Positions 37,353 to 50,100 of a stretch of DNA of 64,000 bases are shown here, in pieces. The stretch lies in contig NJPS01000033.1 in the NCBI GenBank assembly GCA_002946415.1, forward strand, positions 558,001 through 622,000, given 5' to 3'. Under the pieces are notes generated by a model. It was not told the DNA's origin. It searched no databases and saw nothing but the letters and a program-made list of their open reading frames with translations. Each line of letters begins with the position of its first letter. Position 1 is the stretch's first letter. The position numbers and the translations under genes were made by a program. This DNA is from Rutstroemia sp. NJR-2017a BVV2. Its lineage: Eukaryota > Ascomycota > Leotiomycetes > Helotiales > Rutstroemiaceae.

Positions 37353-38664
37353 TTACTCCCTCGTCCCAAAATGCACCTCTCCGTTCTTCCTATTTCTATC
37401 CGGCGTCGAGACAAACGAGAAAGCAAAAATGATCAATGCAAACATCACCAGAGCACCAGCCACCACGAATTCTTTCCTCTGCTTCTCCCTTCGCTGCGCC
37501 TGGCTATGAGAGGAAGATTTGAAGCGCACGCAACAGTTAGAGCCTGGGATTGCGTTAGTCGATACAGGAATCAGAGAACGGGACGCAAGTATAGACGAGG
37601 AGATAGTTGGATTGAACAACATACCGCTTGAGACTAGTCTCTCTTCCAAAGAGGTCGACGCATCAGTGAACGTGACGCAGCAATTCGAACGGTGGTGTGA
37701 AGATTCATTGGCTCTTGTTCGTAGTTCTTCGTTTTCGAGCTGAAGAGAGTTTAGTCGTCTGTGCTTCTCGTCCTGGAAGTAAACATGAGGCCACTCACAA
37801 GCAATTTCCCAATACTCTCTTCCAATCTCTCCACTCTAGTCCTCAAGTCCTTCAACACAAGCAGCGGACTCGGACCATCCCTTCCCACATCCACATCATC
37901 CGCATCGGTAGTCGTCGCGGTAATCGTACTTGGAGCCACACCCCACAACTCTATACCCGAGCCGTTACTCGCGATGGTATGCGAGCTGGGGGTTGGACGA
38001 GGTGTGCTGGACCGAGAATGGAAGGAGGGGGGAGGAGGGTAGTTCACGAACGGGGGGAAGGGTGTGGTGCTATTGGAATGGCTCTGGGGTGGGGCGGGAA
38101 AGTTGTTGAAATATCCTCCTGCGGCAACGGAGTGGAATGATGGAGGCGGGGAGCTGAGGATGGATGTTTGGGAGGAAACGGAGGGGGCCCGTTGGGAGGA
38201 GGCCGCCGAGGTGGGTGTGCCGGAATTGTAGTTGTATGAGGGACCACCGACTACTATAGGGTCAAGCAGAATGGGTTGTTGTGGTTCGCCTTGCGGAACC
38301 TGTATTCAAGGAAGGATTAGAATCGTATTGCAATGAACCAGCATGTTGTGAAAAAACATTTTGGTTGCAGGGCCTCCAAAGAGGGGATGGCCCGGGAACG
38401 TATGTTGATTATGGGTTGATTGATAGTAGTGGTCAATCATCCAGACGAGGGGCAAACTTGGCGGGGTAAGTGTGTAGATTGGTCTGACCAGCAACTTTGC
38501 TACGGTCAATGTTCTTAGAAGGCGAACACATCGTGATGACAAATTCCCATGAAAGATCAGATTCCGATCTGTCATCAAGGACAATGACAACCTATTTTCC
38601 AAGCTACGATCAAGGAGCAAGCGAAGCAGGCAGAACTTACAGGCTCATAACGCGAGCGACTCAT
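37353..38664 (-). CDS. Tail-anchored coiled-coil membrane protein, unknown function
   Basis: Four exons (38664-38641, 38299-37799, 37739-37625, 37543-37353) give 276 aa. Introns are 341, 59 and 81 nt; all joins keep the frame. The start reads MSRSRYEPVPQGEP. Residues to about 150 are Pro/Ser-rich and disordered, with the phrase P-P-P-S-F-H-S twice. A short coiled coil follows (about 155-190; VLKDLRTRVERLEESIGKLL then LENEEL). A basic stretch (RREKQRKE) leads into one hydrophobic helix (about 238-258) and an 18-residue tail. This layout is that of a tail-anchored protein with its bulk in the cytosol. At intron 2 I preferred the 59-nt intron (CTAAAC branch, TCTCTTCAG acceptor) over a 26-nt alternative. 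The 341-nt first intron is long for this region. No family recognised. Confidence 0.7.
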
Positions 38665-39329
38665 TTTGCCTTCTACTGAAAAAAGTCTTCTCGCTTGAAG
38701 AATTGTGCGTCGTCGATACGTCCAGTTCTACGAATGCGTACCTGGAACAGTGGAGCAGAAATAAGATGAAGCGTAATGTTGTACGAATTCAAACTTCTGA
38801 ACGGTCTCGGGCATTGCGACATTCATATGAGGTCTTCACTGGCATGCCAAACGGCCGCGTCAGCTAAGCCTTCAGCTTATTCCTTATCGACGAATGAACA
38901 TCGGCTCTGTGTGGCAGTGAAGCTCATGCTGGGGATTGCAGCGGATTTACGTCAAAACAATTGCAAATTCCGATTGGCTGTGCGAATCAGCCTTACCAAT
39001 TGCACGCATCAGGTGACGTTTGTGGCGTTTTAGGTAGAAGCATTTCGGTAAGACGGCAATTGTCTATACGAGCCATTCGAGTTCATGGAAGTTTCATGCA
39101 GAGACATCAGAAAGCTGGTGTGGTAGAGGTCGAAATTCGCTTCAATTCAGCCTCTTGTAACTTGTTACAAAGGATCTAATATTTTGAATAATGTGTTCTG
39201 GTAGCTACATAAAAATATGCCAATATTCTTCAGTTAGTTAGCCCTTCAGGTTAGTCGTACATTCGAAGCTCTTCAAAGATGTTATATGATAGCAAACGAA
39301 ATGGAAAGCCTCGGCGGAGTCAAGTCAAC
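38665..39329. other. Intergenic; may hold the last exon of the 852-aa gene
   Basis: No separate gene is seen. Minus-strand 39204-39165 could be a short terminal exon of the neighbouring gene (see that entry). Confidence 0.5.
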
Positions 39330-41948
39330 TCACGCTTCAGCACGTAGTCGTGCTAACTTTACTTTTTCATCATGATCCGCGCTTACAATCCTCTTCGTCC
39401 ACCTAATTTCCTCCCAATCTGTAACTCTTACGTTAATGATATGTAGTAGCCAACCCCCGCTCTTGAGGTCCTTTCTCAAACTTCCCAGACACCGGGCTAT
39501 CAGGGGTTGACCTGATTCAAGGAAGACTCGACTTTCAGCATCAACAAGCCTGGTTGGATTGAAGTGTGCCAAGATACCTTTGGCGAACGGAGGCCGATCA
39601 TGGAAAAGGTCTGCGAACTGAAAGTGCTGTTTGGTAGTTCCAAATTCCCGGGATGAGAAAGTTACGCGGGCGAAGAGCTCGATAATCGCATCCTGGCCTA
39701 ATGCATTGCATCGCCCTCCTTCCTTTAGCATTTCACCTATTCGAAAACAGACGCGAAGGAAAGTCTTGGCAGTAAGACCGTCAACGGGGCATCGATCACG
39801 AACTAGCATTGGGAACTGCGGGCGGGCAAATGGTAGTAAGGGTCGATATTCATGACTATCATCAATACAAGACGGCACTTTATTGGTGTTGGCGGATTTG
39901 ACAGGAGGTGGCTCGCTAGGTGTTGGAAGTATCAGTTCTTGAGTAAGTCCAGTAGTAGACTGGCAACCGATGGTATTGGCCAGAGCAGGTGTTTTCGACA
40001 TGATATAACTTTTGAATGCAGGTTAGTAAATGCCAACAAGAGTGCTGGGACCGCAAAACACAACTCACCTCCAGTCAGCTTCCTCACTTGTAGCTGGCAC
40101 TTCTAGAACATGTGCGTCCAATCGCCTAGACATATTAGCCGAGACAGGTTGTGCCATGTCCTCAAGTTCCGAAACAAGTGACCTTGGTGACGAAAACTGT
40201 AGAGTATTGTCATAAACCTCTTTATCAGTGCAAGTATCATCAGCTGGTATTTCTATACTTGGCGCGGGGTGGAAGGTCTCAATAACGCCAATATGGAGTC
40301 CTGGTAGTTTTGAAATTGCGTCCTCGAAATCCTCATCCATGGGATATTCATCTTCTTCATCCGTCTCTACCGGAAGAGATGCTGCACTACCCTGTTCCTG
40401 ACTTGTCGGTGAGGGCTGCAAATGAGGTGCTTCTCTTGTGCAAACAGCAGCCTCTGTGCACTTGACGAGCCCGGTACCTGGCGATACTACAGGACTCTCC
40501 GGGACACGTGTGTCGTCAAAAAATGCCAACAAATCCTCGTCCGGAAGATCATCGTCGAGATTTTCATCAGCAAGGTGGTTTATGGTTAAGGAATGACGGG
40601 TATCACTATTGATTATGTGGCGCGGTGAGATAGACACGTACTCCGTAGGAACTCCAACGGGAGAGGAATCTTCAGCACTTTCCAGAGGTTTGACAACGCT
40701 GTTTTTATTCATTATATCAACAGCACTAAACTGCTGGCTCAACACATTCATCTTTCCATGTGTCAACTGATGAACGAGTAAAGACCGAGAGCTCTCGACA
40801 GCCTGTAGCTCTAAAGGCGGAATGTCTTGCTGGTATATCTGCGCACCATGTTCGGAATCATGCCATGTTCCGTCTGCGGTGGAGCTTGTGTAATTCATAG
40901 GTTCCTCGGACATGACTCCAGATGAACTGTTTTCAACGCAAAACGCGGCTTCAACCGACTGATGTTGATTATCGTCCCTCCATAGAGCTTCATTAAAGAA
41001 CGAGTCGTTGATTGGCATATGACCATAGTCTAGTGGAGTGTTGTCAACCTCTCCTGGAGATTGAAGAGCCTGATCTTGCTCGAGGTCTGCATGGATATGC
41101 GGTGCATCACTCTCACATTCTTGAATGTCTGATGTGGAGTTCTCTTCTACTGGCATGTATCGAAAAGCTGCTAGTTTCTGGAGAGTTGTGTTAGCTATCC
41201 CATTAGAATTGAATTTCAGCTGATCTTCGGTTGTGATGAAACCTTGTAAGGAGTTGATTGACCGTGGTACATCGCGACCAGATTTTCCTTTGGCCGCCAG
41301 GGCATTCGAGACGTTTGAACTTTGGAACAATTCCGATGACTTTGTGGAGTTTTGAATAACAGAAATACCCCTCTTGTTCAATTTCTTGTTGGTATCAGGC
41401 CGTGAGACAAGTTGTGGTCTTGAACATTCATCTGGATAGACCTGTTTCTTACCACTGCCTGTAGGTGTCTGTATTTTCGATGGCACTTTAAATGCTTTCA
41501 TGGACTGGGCCCGCTTCATTGGTGTCTTTCTCCTTTTGGGCGATGAGACTTCGATTACTTCATGATCGTTTTGGAGGTTTGTCATATGAGCCTCGGTGAG
41601 ATTAGCTATCGCTGCTTTTGACTGGGCTCTTCTTGACGCTGGAGCTCCTTTCTTGCTATTTGTAGGAGGATTGACAGTCGGAGTAACTGGGCTGTGAGGA
41701 ATATCGTATAGGTCGGCATTTTGAAGTGTTCTTAACGAATTGGCCGCTCGAGGTGAGGCCCCTGTCCGATTGATCGGAGTAAATGATATACTTGGTTGTA
41801 CCATTGAACCGGGAGTACTGAGGAACTGCGAATCAGCATCAGACTCAATGGAGGAAAGAGTAGGATGCGCGAACGTTAGTAAGTCGCCCATGTCTCCTTT
41901 CCCAATGTTTCGTAAGACGTCTTCATCCCATCCCCTATAAGACGACAT
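39330..41948 (-). CDS. Large nuclear-type protein of unknown function (852 aa)
   Basis: Two exons (41948-40069, 40008-39330) with a 60-nt intron (GTGAGT donor, TTACTAACC branch) give 852 aa. The first ~600 residues are Ser-rich and disordered, with several basic nuclear-signal-like patches (SPKRRKTPMKRAQS; SRRAQSK) and acidic blocks (EDEYPMDEDFEDAI; DDLPDEDLLAFFDD). The last ~190 residues are folded-looking (LVRDRCPVDGLTAKTFLRVC, FQFADLFHDRPPFAKGILAHF, KSGGWLLHIINVRVTDWEEI). I recognise no named domain; this end might be an OB-fold-like DNA- or RNA-binding module, which is a guess. The coding end is unsure: the stop TGA lies inside a GTGAGT donor. Splicing to 39204-39165 (acceptor ATGTAG) would replace the stop with YQNTLFKILDPL, giving 864 aa in frame. 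Confidence 0.7.
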
Positions 41949-43914
41949 AATGTAGAAAAGACGAATCTACACCATTCTCCTCGCTCTCACACTCTTCACA
42001 TCCTCCTTCGCACGCCGCCCCTCACCTACGATCGACGGCCCGCATCTAACCTTGTCTGGTGGAAATCTCCCTAGAGACTAATTTAAGTCGAAGATAATGA
42101 TAAACTTTCTCAATAATAGTATTTTTTTTCGAAGATTTTCGGCAGATATAATTGATAGAATTGAACCTGATTCACTCCGGCGAAAGGTGAAGGGTGAAGT
42201 TGAAGGAACCTTAATGGTCAAAATAGGTAATGAGCTCTAGAAGCTCTGTAAACCTAGATGTTGATGACTAAGCTATAATTGGTTTCAGTTCAGCGTCCGC
42301 TGGCTCTCGATTTTACTGCGTGGTCCGGATACCAAATAATTCGACATCAAGCGCTAGCTGCAATATCCAGCTCGTTACATACCCAGCAACATCGTACTCG
42401 AAAGACGATGAGGAATATTTGGATGGTGTTTTCATCCTTCATATTGTCATCATATGAAGAGAGAAAGCTATTCCCATGTAGAAACTGCCACTGAAGCTGT
42501 TTGGTCCAACTGAACGCCATCCAAACATCCCGAACAGGCGATATAAGCATCATCGTTGACAGCTTGCTGGCTCTTGGTTCGGGACCGAACTAGGAAACAT
42601 CAGAAGCCTGCAACGAACTAACGGCTGTAGCCGGTGCAGAAGGCAAGGTGAAAGCACTTGTGGATGCGGGGTCACAAGTGAAACCTTTTATCCTCGATTT
42701 TGCCATGTATGCAAGTGCGAAGGGAGGCAGAATGCTGAAGGCATTAAGGTCGATTGCGCGAGTGGAGCCTCCAACAAGAATACATCTTCTTGTAAGTGCT
42801 TCAGATGAGGAATTGTACTATTTGCCGTCGGATTAAGGTAGGTTCTGCGTGAGTTCTTTGATTGAGGGGGTTGGTAGGATCACGTGCTGGACTGGTTCTT
42901 GCTGCATTGATAGACCCTCTTATTGTGTAAGAGAGGTTGCCATTCTTAGGAAATATCATGAAGTCGAGATTCGCAGCCTTTCACGGCTCTGCTGCCTCTT
43001 GCTGTCAAGTAAGTATACAAGATGAGTCCTAATGCCCGCACGTGATAACACATCTGCATTGGGTTTCACTAAACCGTATCGGCTTTATCCGCACCGCCCC
43101 CACTAGTCTCAAATGGTGAGCTCTCAAGCATTTCCCAAGTACCGATAAGGTAATGAGCCACTCACATTGCGTATCACATGAGTGAAGAAACAACAACTTG
43201 GAACGTCGACTGGATTTCACATTGGGCTTCAGAACAAAACAAGGACACTTTCTTACTCCTGCACTTCTTGATATGTCACTTATCTCCCTTCGCATCTAGA
43301 ATCGCCTTCCTGTTCACCTTCCTGGCGCCATCAATCATATTTCATAAAGAGCTTCAAATACCTACTTCGTAGGTTCTGACACCGTCATCGCCAGGCACAA
43401 ATCTGCGACTCACAAGTAACCTTTGGCTAGCAACCCCACCTTCCACATTAAGACGTGGCCGTCGTTCCATACAGCAAAACAGCGGTCGGTCGACAAAAAC
43501 AATCCAGAAATAAATCATTACTGCTGCGACAACACATACCGCATACTCAAGTAAACGTGGGTGCATTTGACGAATTACCAAAATCCCATCTCCACTTCCG
43601 CCTCACCCGTCCTCTAATAGGATTTGTCTGAGTGTTCTTTACATTCTCATTGGGCTCAAACCACAAGTATTGTGAAAGAGCTTGCAGCCAAGCCAGCCTT
43701 CTCAAGCTCGAAGTTCAAGGACATTCTGGGGATAGACTGACCACCAATATGTTTTCTTCGGTCAGTACACCCTATACATCTCCTACTCTCAATCTTGCTC
43801 TTTCCTATTCTACGTCGTCGTCTCTGGGATTGTCCCCATCATCACCATTTCCTCGAATCACACGATCATGGATACAATCCCACACTCTTGATTCGCTTGC
43901 TACCTTCGCTGCCC
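41949..43914. other. Intergenic with a gene relic
   Basis: Apart from the relic at 42457-42836, I see no gene. The right end is the probable promoter and leader of the Lsb5-like gene. An in-frame ATG at 43795 lies upstream of the start I chose. Confidence 0.5.
42457..42836 (+). pseudogene. Relic resembling ankyrin-repeat coding sequence
   Basis: Protein-like sequence starts at about 42457 (SYSHVETATEAVWSN). It shifts frame near 42500 into QLNAIQTSRTGDISIIVDSL, meets TAG at 42591-42593, and continues in the same frame (GAEGKVKALVDAGSQV, then GGRMLKALRSI) to TAA at 42834-42836. Two successive G-x-(I/V)-x-x-(I/L)-(L/V)-x-(A/L)-G units look like degenerate ankyrin repeats. The break and the internal stop argue against a working gene, unless 42594 is an exon start after a CTAG acceptor. 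Assignment to ankyrin is weak. Confidence 0.35.
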
Positions 43915-45547
43915 ATGTCCCATCACTCCGATACACATAGCAGTAGGTCTGCTAGGAGCAGACGTCGTCGCCATCATCATGCAAGATCCCACACCACCTC
44001 TTCTTACATTACTCGCGAACCCCAACCTATCTCCCAACCTGAACCCGAACATTTTCCTATTGGTCATGTTTGGGACATTCTGTTTAGGAAACACAAATCG
44101 CTAAAGACGAACGAACTAACAGCTGGTCAACGAGAACAGAAGAAACCATTTTCAGCGGTTACTGTCGCCGTAGAAAATCTCACGAGCGAAAGTTATGAAG
44201 AGGACGACTTGAGTGGTATTCCTGATTTGGTGGAAGCCATCAAGCTTCAAGCTACTGGTCCAGCGGAAGCAGCTAGGGCCATTCGCAAGAAGCTCAAGTA
44301 TGGAAATATCCATCGCCAAATCCGAGCTCTTACAATCCTAGACGGGTTGATTCAAAATGCAGGCGCACGTTTCCAGCGCACCTTCGCTGATGAGATGTTA
44401 CTTGAGCGTCTTCGCATTTGCGGTACATCGGATTTAACAGATCCTTTAGTACGAGACAAGTGTAAGGAACTTTTCCGAAGTTGGGCTGCTGAGTACAAGA
44501 ATGTTCGTGGTCTTGAGCAAATCGCTTCCTTATACAAGGTACGTCTCACATTCAGTTTTGGGTGATTTCTCACTAACATATCACCGAAGCAATTACCCCG
44601 CACCAAGAAAGTTGTCACCCAAGATAGATCTCAAGTTCTTCGTGAAACAGAACAAAACCCGTTTCACGTGGACGAAGATGAGGAACCGGCACCGGCACCA
44701 GCACCGCCAACTCCTCAAGCAGGCCCATCGCATTCCAGACAATCTTCATTGGCAACGTCTTCAAGAGAACGCGCGGCGTCTATAATGTCCGGGACTGCCA
44801 AGAAATCCAAGAAAGACAAGGAACAGGATAAGAAAAGGAAGCATAAGCCATTCAACCTTGCCGCAGAAAAGGAAACCATGAAAGCTGCTATTGCAGAATC
44901 ATCTGTTGCGTCGACCAATCTTCTGAATGCACTTAGACATATCAATCGGGAGAAGGAACGAATTTCTGAAAACAAAGCCGCTCAAACTCACTTTGATGCT
45001 TGTAAACTACTTAGAAGAAAGATTCTCAGATACGTAAGTATTCAATCGAGTGTTATCATCACAAAACTCTAAATCAGGTGCTTAGATTCAATATGTCGAA
45101 ACCGAAGATTGGCTCGGAGCACTTCTCCACGCAAACGATGAGCTTGTTACCGCATTAATGACATTTGAACAACTCGATCGATCCATCGATGCCGACAGTG
45201 ATTCAGACGATGAATTGGCTGAACAGCAACATATGTACAAATGTAAGTATCCCACTCCTGATCAGTGAGCGCTGCAACTAACGCAAATTACAGTAATGAC
45301 CGAACGCAGAAACAGCGACACCCCAACCCAACAAATGTCCAATCTTAACCTCGGGGCTAAAAGTCCTTTAAGCCCAACTTTTTCTTCTCATCGCCCGGCT
45401 CCACCCACACCCGTCCAATCACACCATCAAGCTGCACCAGAACCAGAGGGAGAGGAGGAGGAGGAAGAGGAAGATGAGAATGATCCGTTTGCTGATCGTA
45501 ATGCGTTGGATACTCCGGCTACGGAGAAACCTCAACCAGCGTGGTAG
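43915..45547 (+). CDS. Lsb5-like VHS/GAT-domain endocytic adaptor
   Basis: Four exons (43915-44538, 44590-45033, 45086-45242, 45294-45547) with 51-52-nt introns give 492 aa in perfect frame. A basic His/Arg-rich N-terminus precedes a VHS/ENTH-type helical domain at about residues 45-205 (VTVAVENLTSES, then RAIRKKLKYGNIHRQIRALT and LDGLIQNAG). A Lys-rich linker leads to a GAT-like helical bundle at about 285-395 (SVASTNLLNALRHINREKE, then ELVTALMTFEQLD). The C-terminus is Pro-rich, then acidic (EEEEEEEDENDPFAD, ending near an NPF-like DPF). Lsb5 in yeast binds ubiquitin, actin-patch proteins and Arf3, linking membrane sorting to actin. I chose ATG 43915 over the in-frame ATG 43795 because the family similarity starts after it. 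Confidence 0.85.
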
Positions 45548-47157
45548 AGTTGGTGGTCAGATACGGAGATTTTGGTTGATTGATTGCATTGCTTTTCTGG
45601 AATGGAATGGAGCGTTCGAATTGCTAGCTAGACGGTTCGGTGGTTCCGAGTTATGACATTTAGGGCGGCATGGAATGAGATGGGAATCATGAGATTATCT
45701 GAAGTCGAACAGAGAGTAAGGGTTTGGGATATCAATTGCATGGTTACAAGATGGAAGGAAGAGCAGGATACCAGGGAAGTTGCAGGAGTGGATGATTAAT
45801 GAATGAACTTATTGGTTGTTAACTCGAAGGATGAGGACAAGGATGAGGATGGGGACGAGTATCAATGAGAGATGCGGAATGAATATACCAGTATTGTAGT
45901 ATGTGTAATGAAGATGAAATTTCAACTCTTTTCGAAAGATTGATTGGGAAAGTAGGAGGTGATGGATTGGTTGAGGGATGGATGTGAAATGGGGGTTTGG
46001 GTGAAGGATTTTGTTAATTTGGGGATGGTGAGGTGAGGGAGGATATGGAAGTTTTCTGCATGTTTAGGTTTGTGATGGATGCGTGTGGGTGAAGGAGAAA
46101 AGGGGGGTGAAGGGGTAAATCTTCAGTAAAGTCTAAGCAGACATCTAGGAAAGCTAACCGGCCGGGGAAGTAGGGGGAGTAGGGGAGGAAGTTCTTGGTA
46201 TTTCATTCATTCTTATGCAAATCACTCACACTCATTACTCACTCATCACATCACATCACATCACATCACTCACAAAGTAGGTCACTGCATATCAATCCGC
46301 AGACGACAGAGTATTAAAACATATTTCTATTCATACTTCTTCTATCCATCCCTCGCGCTCATACTACCTAAGAAACATGCAAGAAACATGCAAGAATAGT
46401 TCCAACCTCGACATAGACCGAGCATGTACAGGTAGGTCCTCGTGGGGTGGAACTAGAACAAGGACATTTGGAGAGAAAGGAGTCAAGGAGACACAGATAT
46501 GCTAGGAGAGACAGATGTGCTGAGAAATACAGATGTGCTGGAAGAGACAGACAAGTTGAGATGATATGACGTGGAATGAAAGTAGTACCGGCGTGAAACA
46601 AAAGGTCCTCCGGTAGTGATGTTGAAAAAGAAAACATGAACAAATGGTTGAATAAACAAACAGGGGAGGAGATACAGGAGAAGGAATTTTTGATCAGATC
46701 AAGGAGGAAATACAAAAGTAAAGTGCAGGAGAAGACATTTTTTGATCTGGACAAGGAGAAAGAGTACAATAGTGGAAGAAAGGTAAAAAAGAACTTTTGG
46801 CGAAGGGAAAAGGCAGCGGGAATGGTGCTGGCTTGGTGGAAGTGGAGTTCGTCGCTGGTGGGATGTCGAAGTCTCGGAGAAGAGCTGTTGGTGGGGGGAT
46901 ACCGTGCTCCGATTGTCTTGAGAGAGGTTGTGAGGTGTGGTGTGATAGAAGAGCATGAGATAGGATTGAAGTCTGAGGAAGGCGAAAAATGACAGGAAGA
47001 GTTGCTTGGCGGGTGGTAGAAGACGAAAGATTCTTTTGGTAAGTAGCCATCTGGCCCTGGAGATTGGTCCTCGCGGCAAGTCGTCGGAGCGAAAGGGATT
47101 CAGACCGAGTCCCCCATATAATCTCGCAGACGCCCAGAAGATGCAGAATACTTCACT
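45548..47157. other. Intergenic between convergent genes
   Basis: Contains short tandem repeats (TCACA at 46246-46268; AGACAGATGTGCTG-like units at 46500-46550). The Lys-rich frame 46636-46992 (+) is open, but it is composed of A/G-rich low-complexity sequence and I did not accept it. Confidence 0.55.
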
Positions 47158-50100
47158 TCAATTCCAGACCTCAGACCTATTGTTTGGGTCGTAGGGTGGT
47201 TGTTCATAATATTGATCGTCCTGCATCATCTCATCGACTGGATTGTACTGGTGATACATTCCTGCAACGTCCAGACCGTCATTCTCGTTCTGGGAACCCA
47301 GGTCCTTGATGTCTGCACACAATTTGTCTAAGCGTTTTGCGCAAGACTCAAGCTGTGACTTTTCGTTGATCAACTTCCTGCGCTTCGCAGCCATGCCGGT
47401 ATTATCTGCCATGAGCGCTTCGCACTTTGCTTGCGCATCTAGAAGGAGTTAGTATAGAGCTCATCAAGTAGAGAGAAGTTCAAGGTCACTAACCGATCGT
47501 GGATCTATTAATTCCCAGTTCCTTCTCTAGGTAGGAATCGATGTTTTCGCTCACTGCATGGAACAGGCGATTGTGAATACCAAGGCAGACACTATCTGTG
47601 AAGCGATGCGCCGCTGTGATGTAGTAGGCTCTAATGTAGGATGCAACCGGAAGCGTAGCCTCAAATTGATCTCGGCCTAGGGACTCCGCGGACACCTCGT
47701 CTGCCATTTTTTGCTTTGCTCTTTCCCGGGCGGCTGGCTCGAGATTCGCAAATTTCTTAGGATTTTCAGAAAGCATCTGATCGACTTTACGATATGCTCG
47801 GATATTCCGACGCATCTTTTGAATGCGCTCCAGTTCTTTTCTCTTGTTGTCTGTGAGGGTTGGGTTGTCGACAGTGAACATCCTGAGAACTTCAAGGTTG
47901 TAGAGCTCGTTGGTAGCTCTTATTTCATATGTATAGTAACGATCGACGTATTGGTCCAGAAGTTTTCTGCAAACATGAAATAAAGGAGTTTGGTAATAAA
48001 TACCGAGGTGCTCATCCAAAAGGTTGTTGAGCTCCTTTTTCAGAAGACGAACTGTCTCGGAGAGAAGAGTTTGAAGGGGGCCCAACCATTGGCGCACTGC
48101 ATCTTTACAAAACTCGTCGTAGACTCTATGGTTGATGATACCCGGCATGCCAGGTTGAGCATACCGGTGTATTTTCGTTGCGATTTCCCGGACACTGATA
48201 AACTTCTTGCCGTTGTTGGTATGATGGGCGAAGGGGCTACCTTTCAACGAATTAGGTCCAGGATGGGGACGCCGGCTTGGGGTTGATAATAACATCTCCG
48301 AGAAAGAGTTCTCATCTTTGACAGGGGTCGAGCTGGAAGGAACAACGGCTTTTCCTCGTTTCCGTGGAGTCTGTGGCAACTCAGCGTCTTGGGGGCGCGG
48401 ACGCTTATTAGGATGCTTGCCAGAAGGGGTGCCAGGTACTCCAGCTGTGGTAGTCTTATCGTCTTCATCATCAGAGAGTTCGATGACTGCTGGTTTTAGA
48501 ACGTCCGATGGGTCCGAAAGCTCGATCTCTGGCTGGTTGTTTATGACTACTCGATAAAAGTCGTCTGAAAGGGTTTTCCACTGACTATAGAAGCTGTGAT
48601 CCGAAGACGCAAGCTCGCCATTCATGAGACTTTGAACCTTACTACTGAACCTTAGTAGAATCTTGAGAATGACATGCTGAATATCGCTCTGGGGCAACGC
48701 TGGAAGCATCTTCAATTCGCCATCGATTTCAAGCATACGAAGAGTTATTCTTTCTTTGATGCTGGGGATGCTGTTTTCAGAAGGTCAGTCAATATGCGTT
48801 TTGGAGATTGAGGCACAATTAACGGACCTTTTGGCAATCTCTTTTGCCAGCTGACAAGACAGGAATTCTTGTATAACTGCTGTCCCGCATCTAGAACGAA
48901 AATGCTTCCATCGTCCACTCCAAAGTTCATCTTTGTCAAAGAACTCGGCTTCCTCCTTCCGAGCCTGATCGTGATAGGACCCTGCAGTTGAGTCGTACCT
49001 GAAATTTGGACCCGGTTGCTTCGTAGCAAAGTATCCATGGCCCATTATATGTTCGGTGCCTAGCAAGACCTTCTCCCAATCCGAAACATCGCCCTTCTTG
49101 TCGCTAAAAGTGTCGGGTTTCGTGAGTACACCCACGCAGCGAGCCGTGGCGTTATTGTCTACGATGACCTTCTTCGTTTTTGACATGACTGCATCTACAG
49201 ACATGGTCATAGTGAAGATGATCAAGGAATTTTGTTCTTCTATGTGCCTATTGAACGTCAGACTGATCCATCTAGAAAACTCAGCTCTTCTCACTTAACA
49301 GCTAGATTCTCAAATACATGGATAAGATAATCCTGCTCTGACTTAGCCGAATTTACTATGATTCCTGGGAGATCGAAGAAGGACAGCGAGGTCAGATCGG
49401 GCCCAGAGATTGAGACAACAACGACATTCGGGGAAAATTCCGCTTCAGTGGTAACATCATCCTCTTCCCAACGTTGACCGGCTCCAGGGATAAAGGACTT
49501 GTAATTCTGATTGTGATTGAGCAGGGCTATCTGAGCCCACTTCATGGCATCCTCAAGTTCCGATTTGTCTGTTAAGACCTTGAACGGTAAATTGCGGAGG
49601 TCCCGTTCCCTCCAAGGATAGAAAGGATTTTTTTGTGTAATGTTTTGCGGCTTGACCGGTTGTCTTGGCTGTACATACTCATATTTTTGCCAGAGACTGA
49701 TTGTGCACGACCAAGTCTCAGCGGCTGAAGTGACAATGTTGGCTGGACATCTGGTGCATGTACCGTTTTTTCGAGGAATATGCGTTCCGGTCAAGGCACT
49801 CATGATAGAGGATTTGCCGGCGCTCTGATCACCCACTACGATGATCTTTGGTAGCTTGACAACATGCTCAATGTCGTATTGCCGCAATTCGTCGATGGCT
49901 GTTATAAATACTTTCGAGTGTTTGCCAATAACATCGATATCAATGGCTTCGATATGTGTAGTCGAAAGGGTGGCGCGGCTATTCTGAGAGTGTCGTGGAA
50001 CGGATGCGGCACGATACACTATAATGACGATGTTAGCCTGCTACCAGAACACGGGCACAGTTATTTTGACTTACTGCTGTCAGGATCATGACTTCGTACT

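Noticed and set aside
37773..37798. 26-nt GTGAGT...TTCCAG segment considered as an ultra-short intron
   Set aside because: A 59-nt intron from the same donor, with a branch-like CTAAAC and a strong TCTCTTCAG acceptor, also keeps the frame and is of normal length.
46636..46992. 118-codon Lys/Glu-rich plus-strand frame
   Set aside because: Produced by A/G-rich low-complexity sequence between convergent genes.
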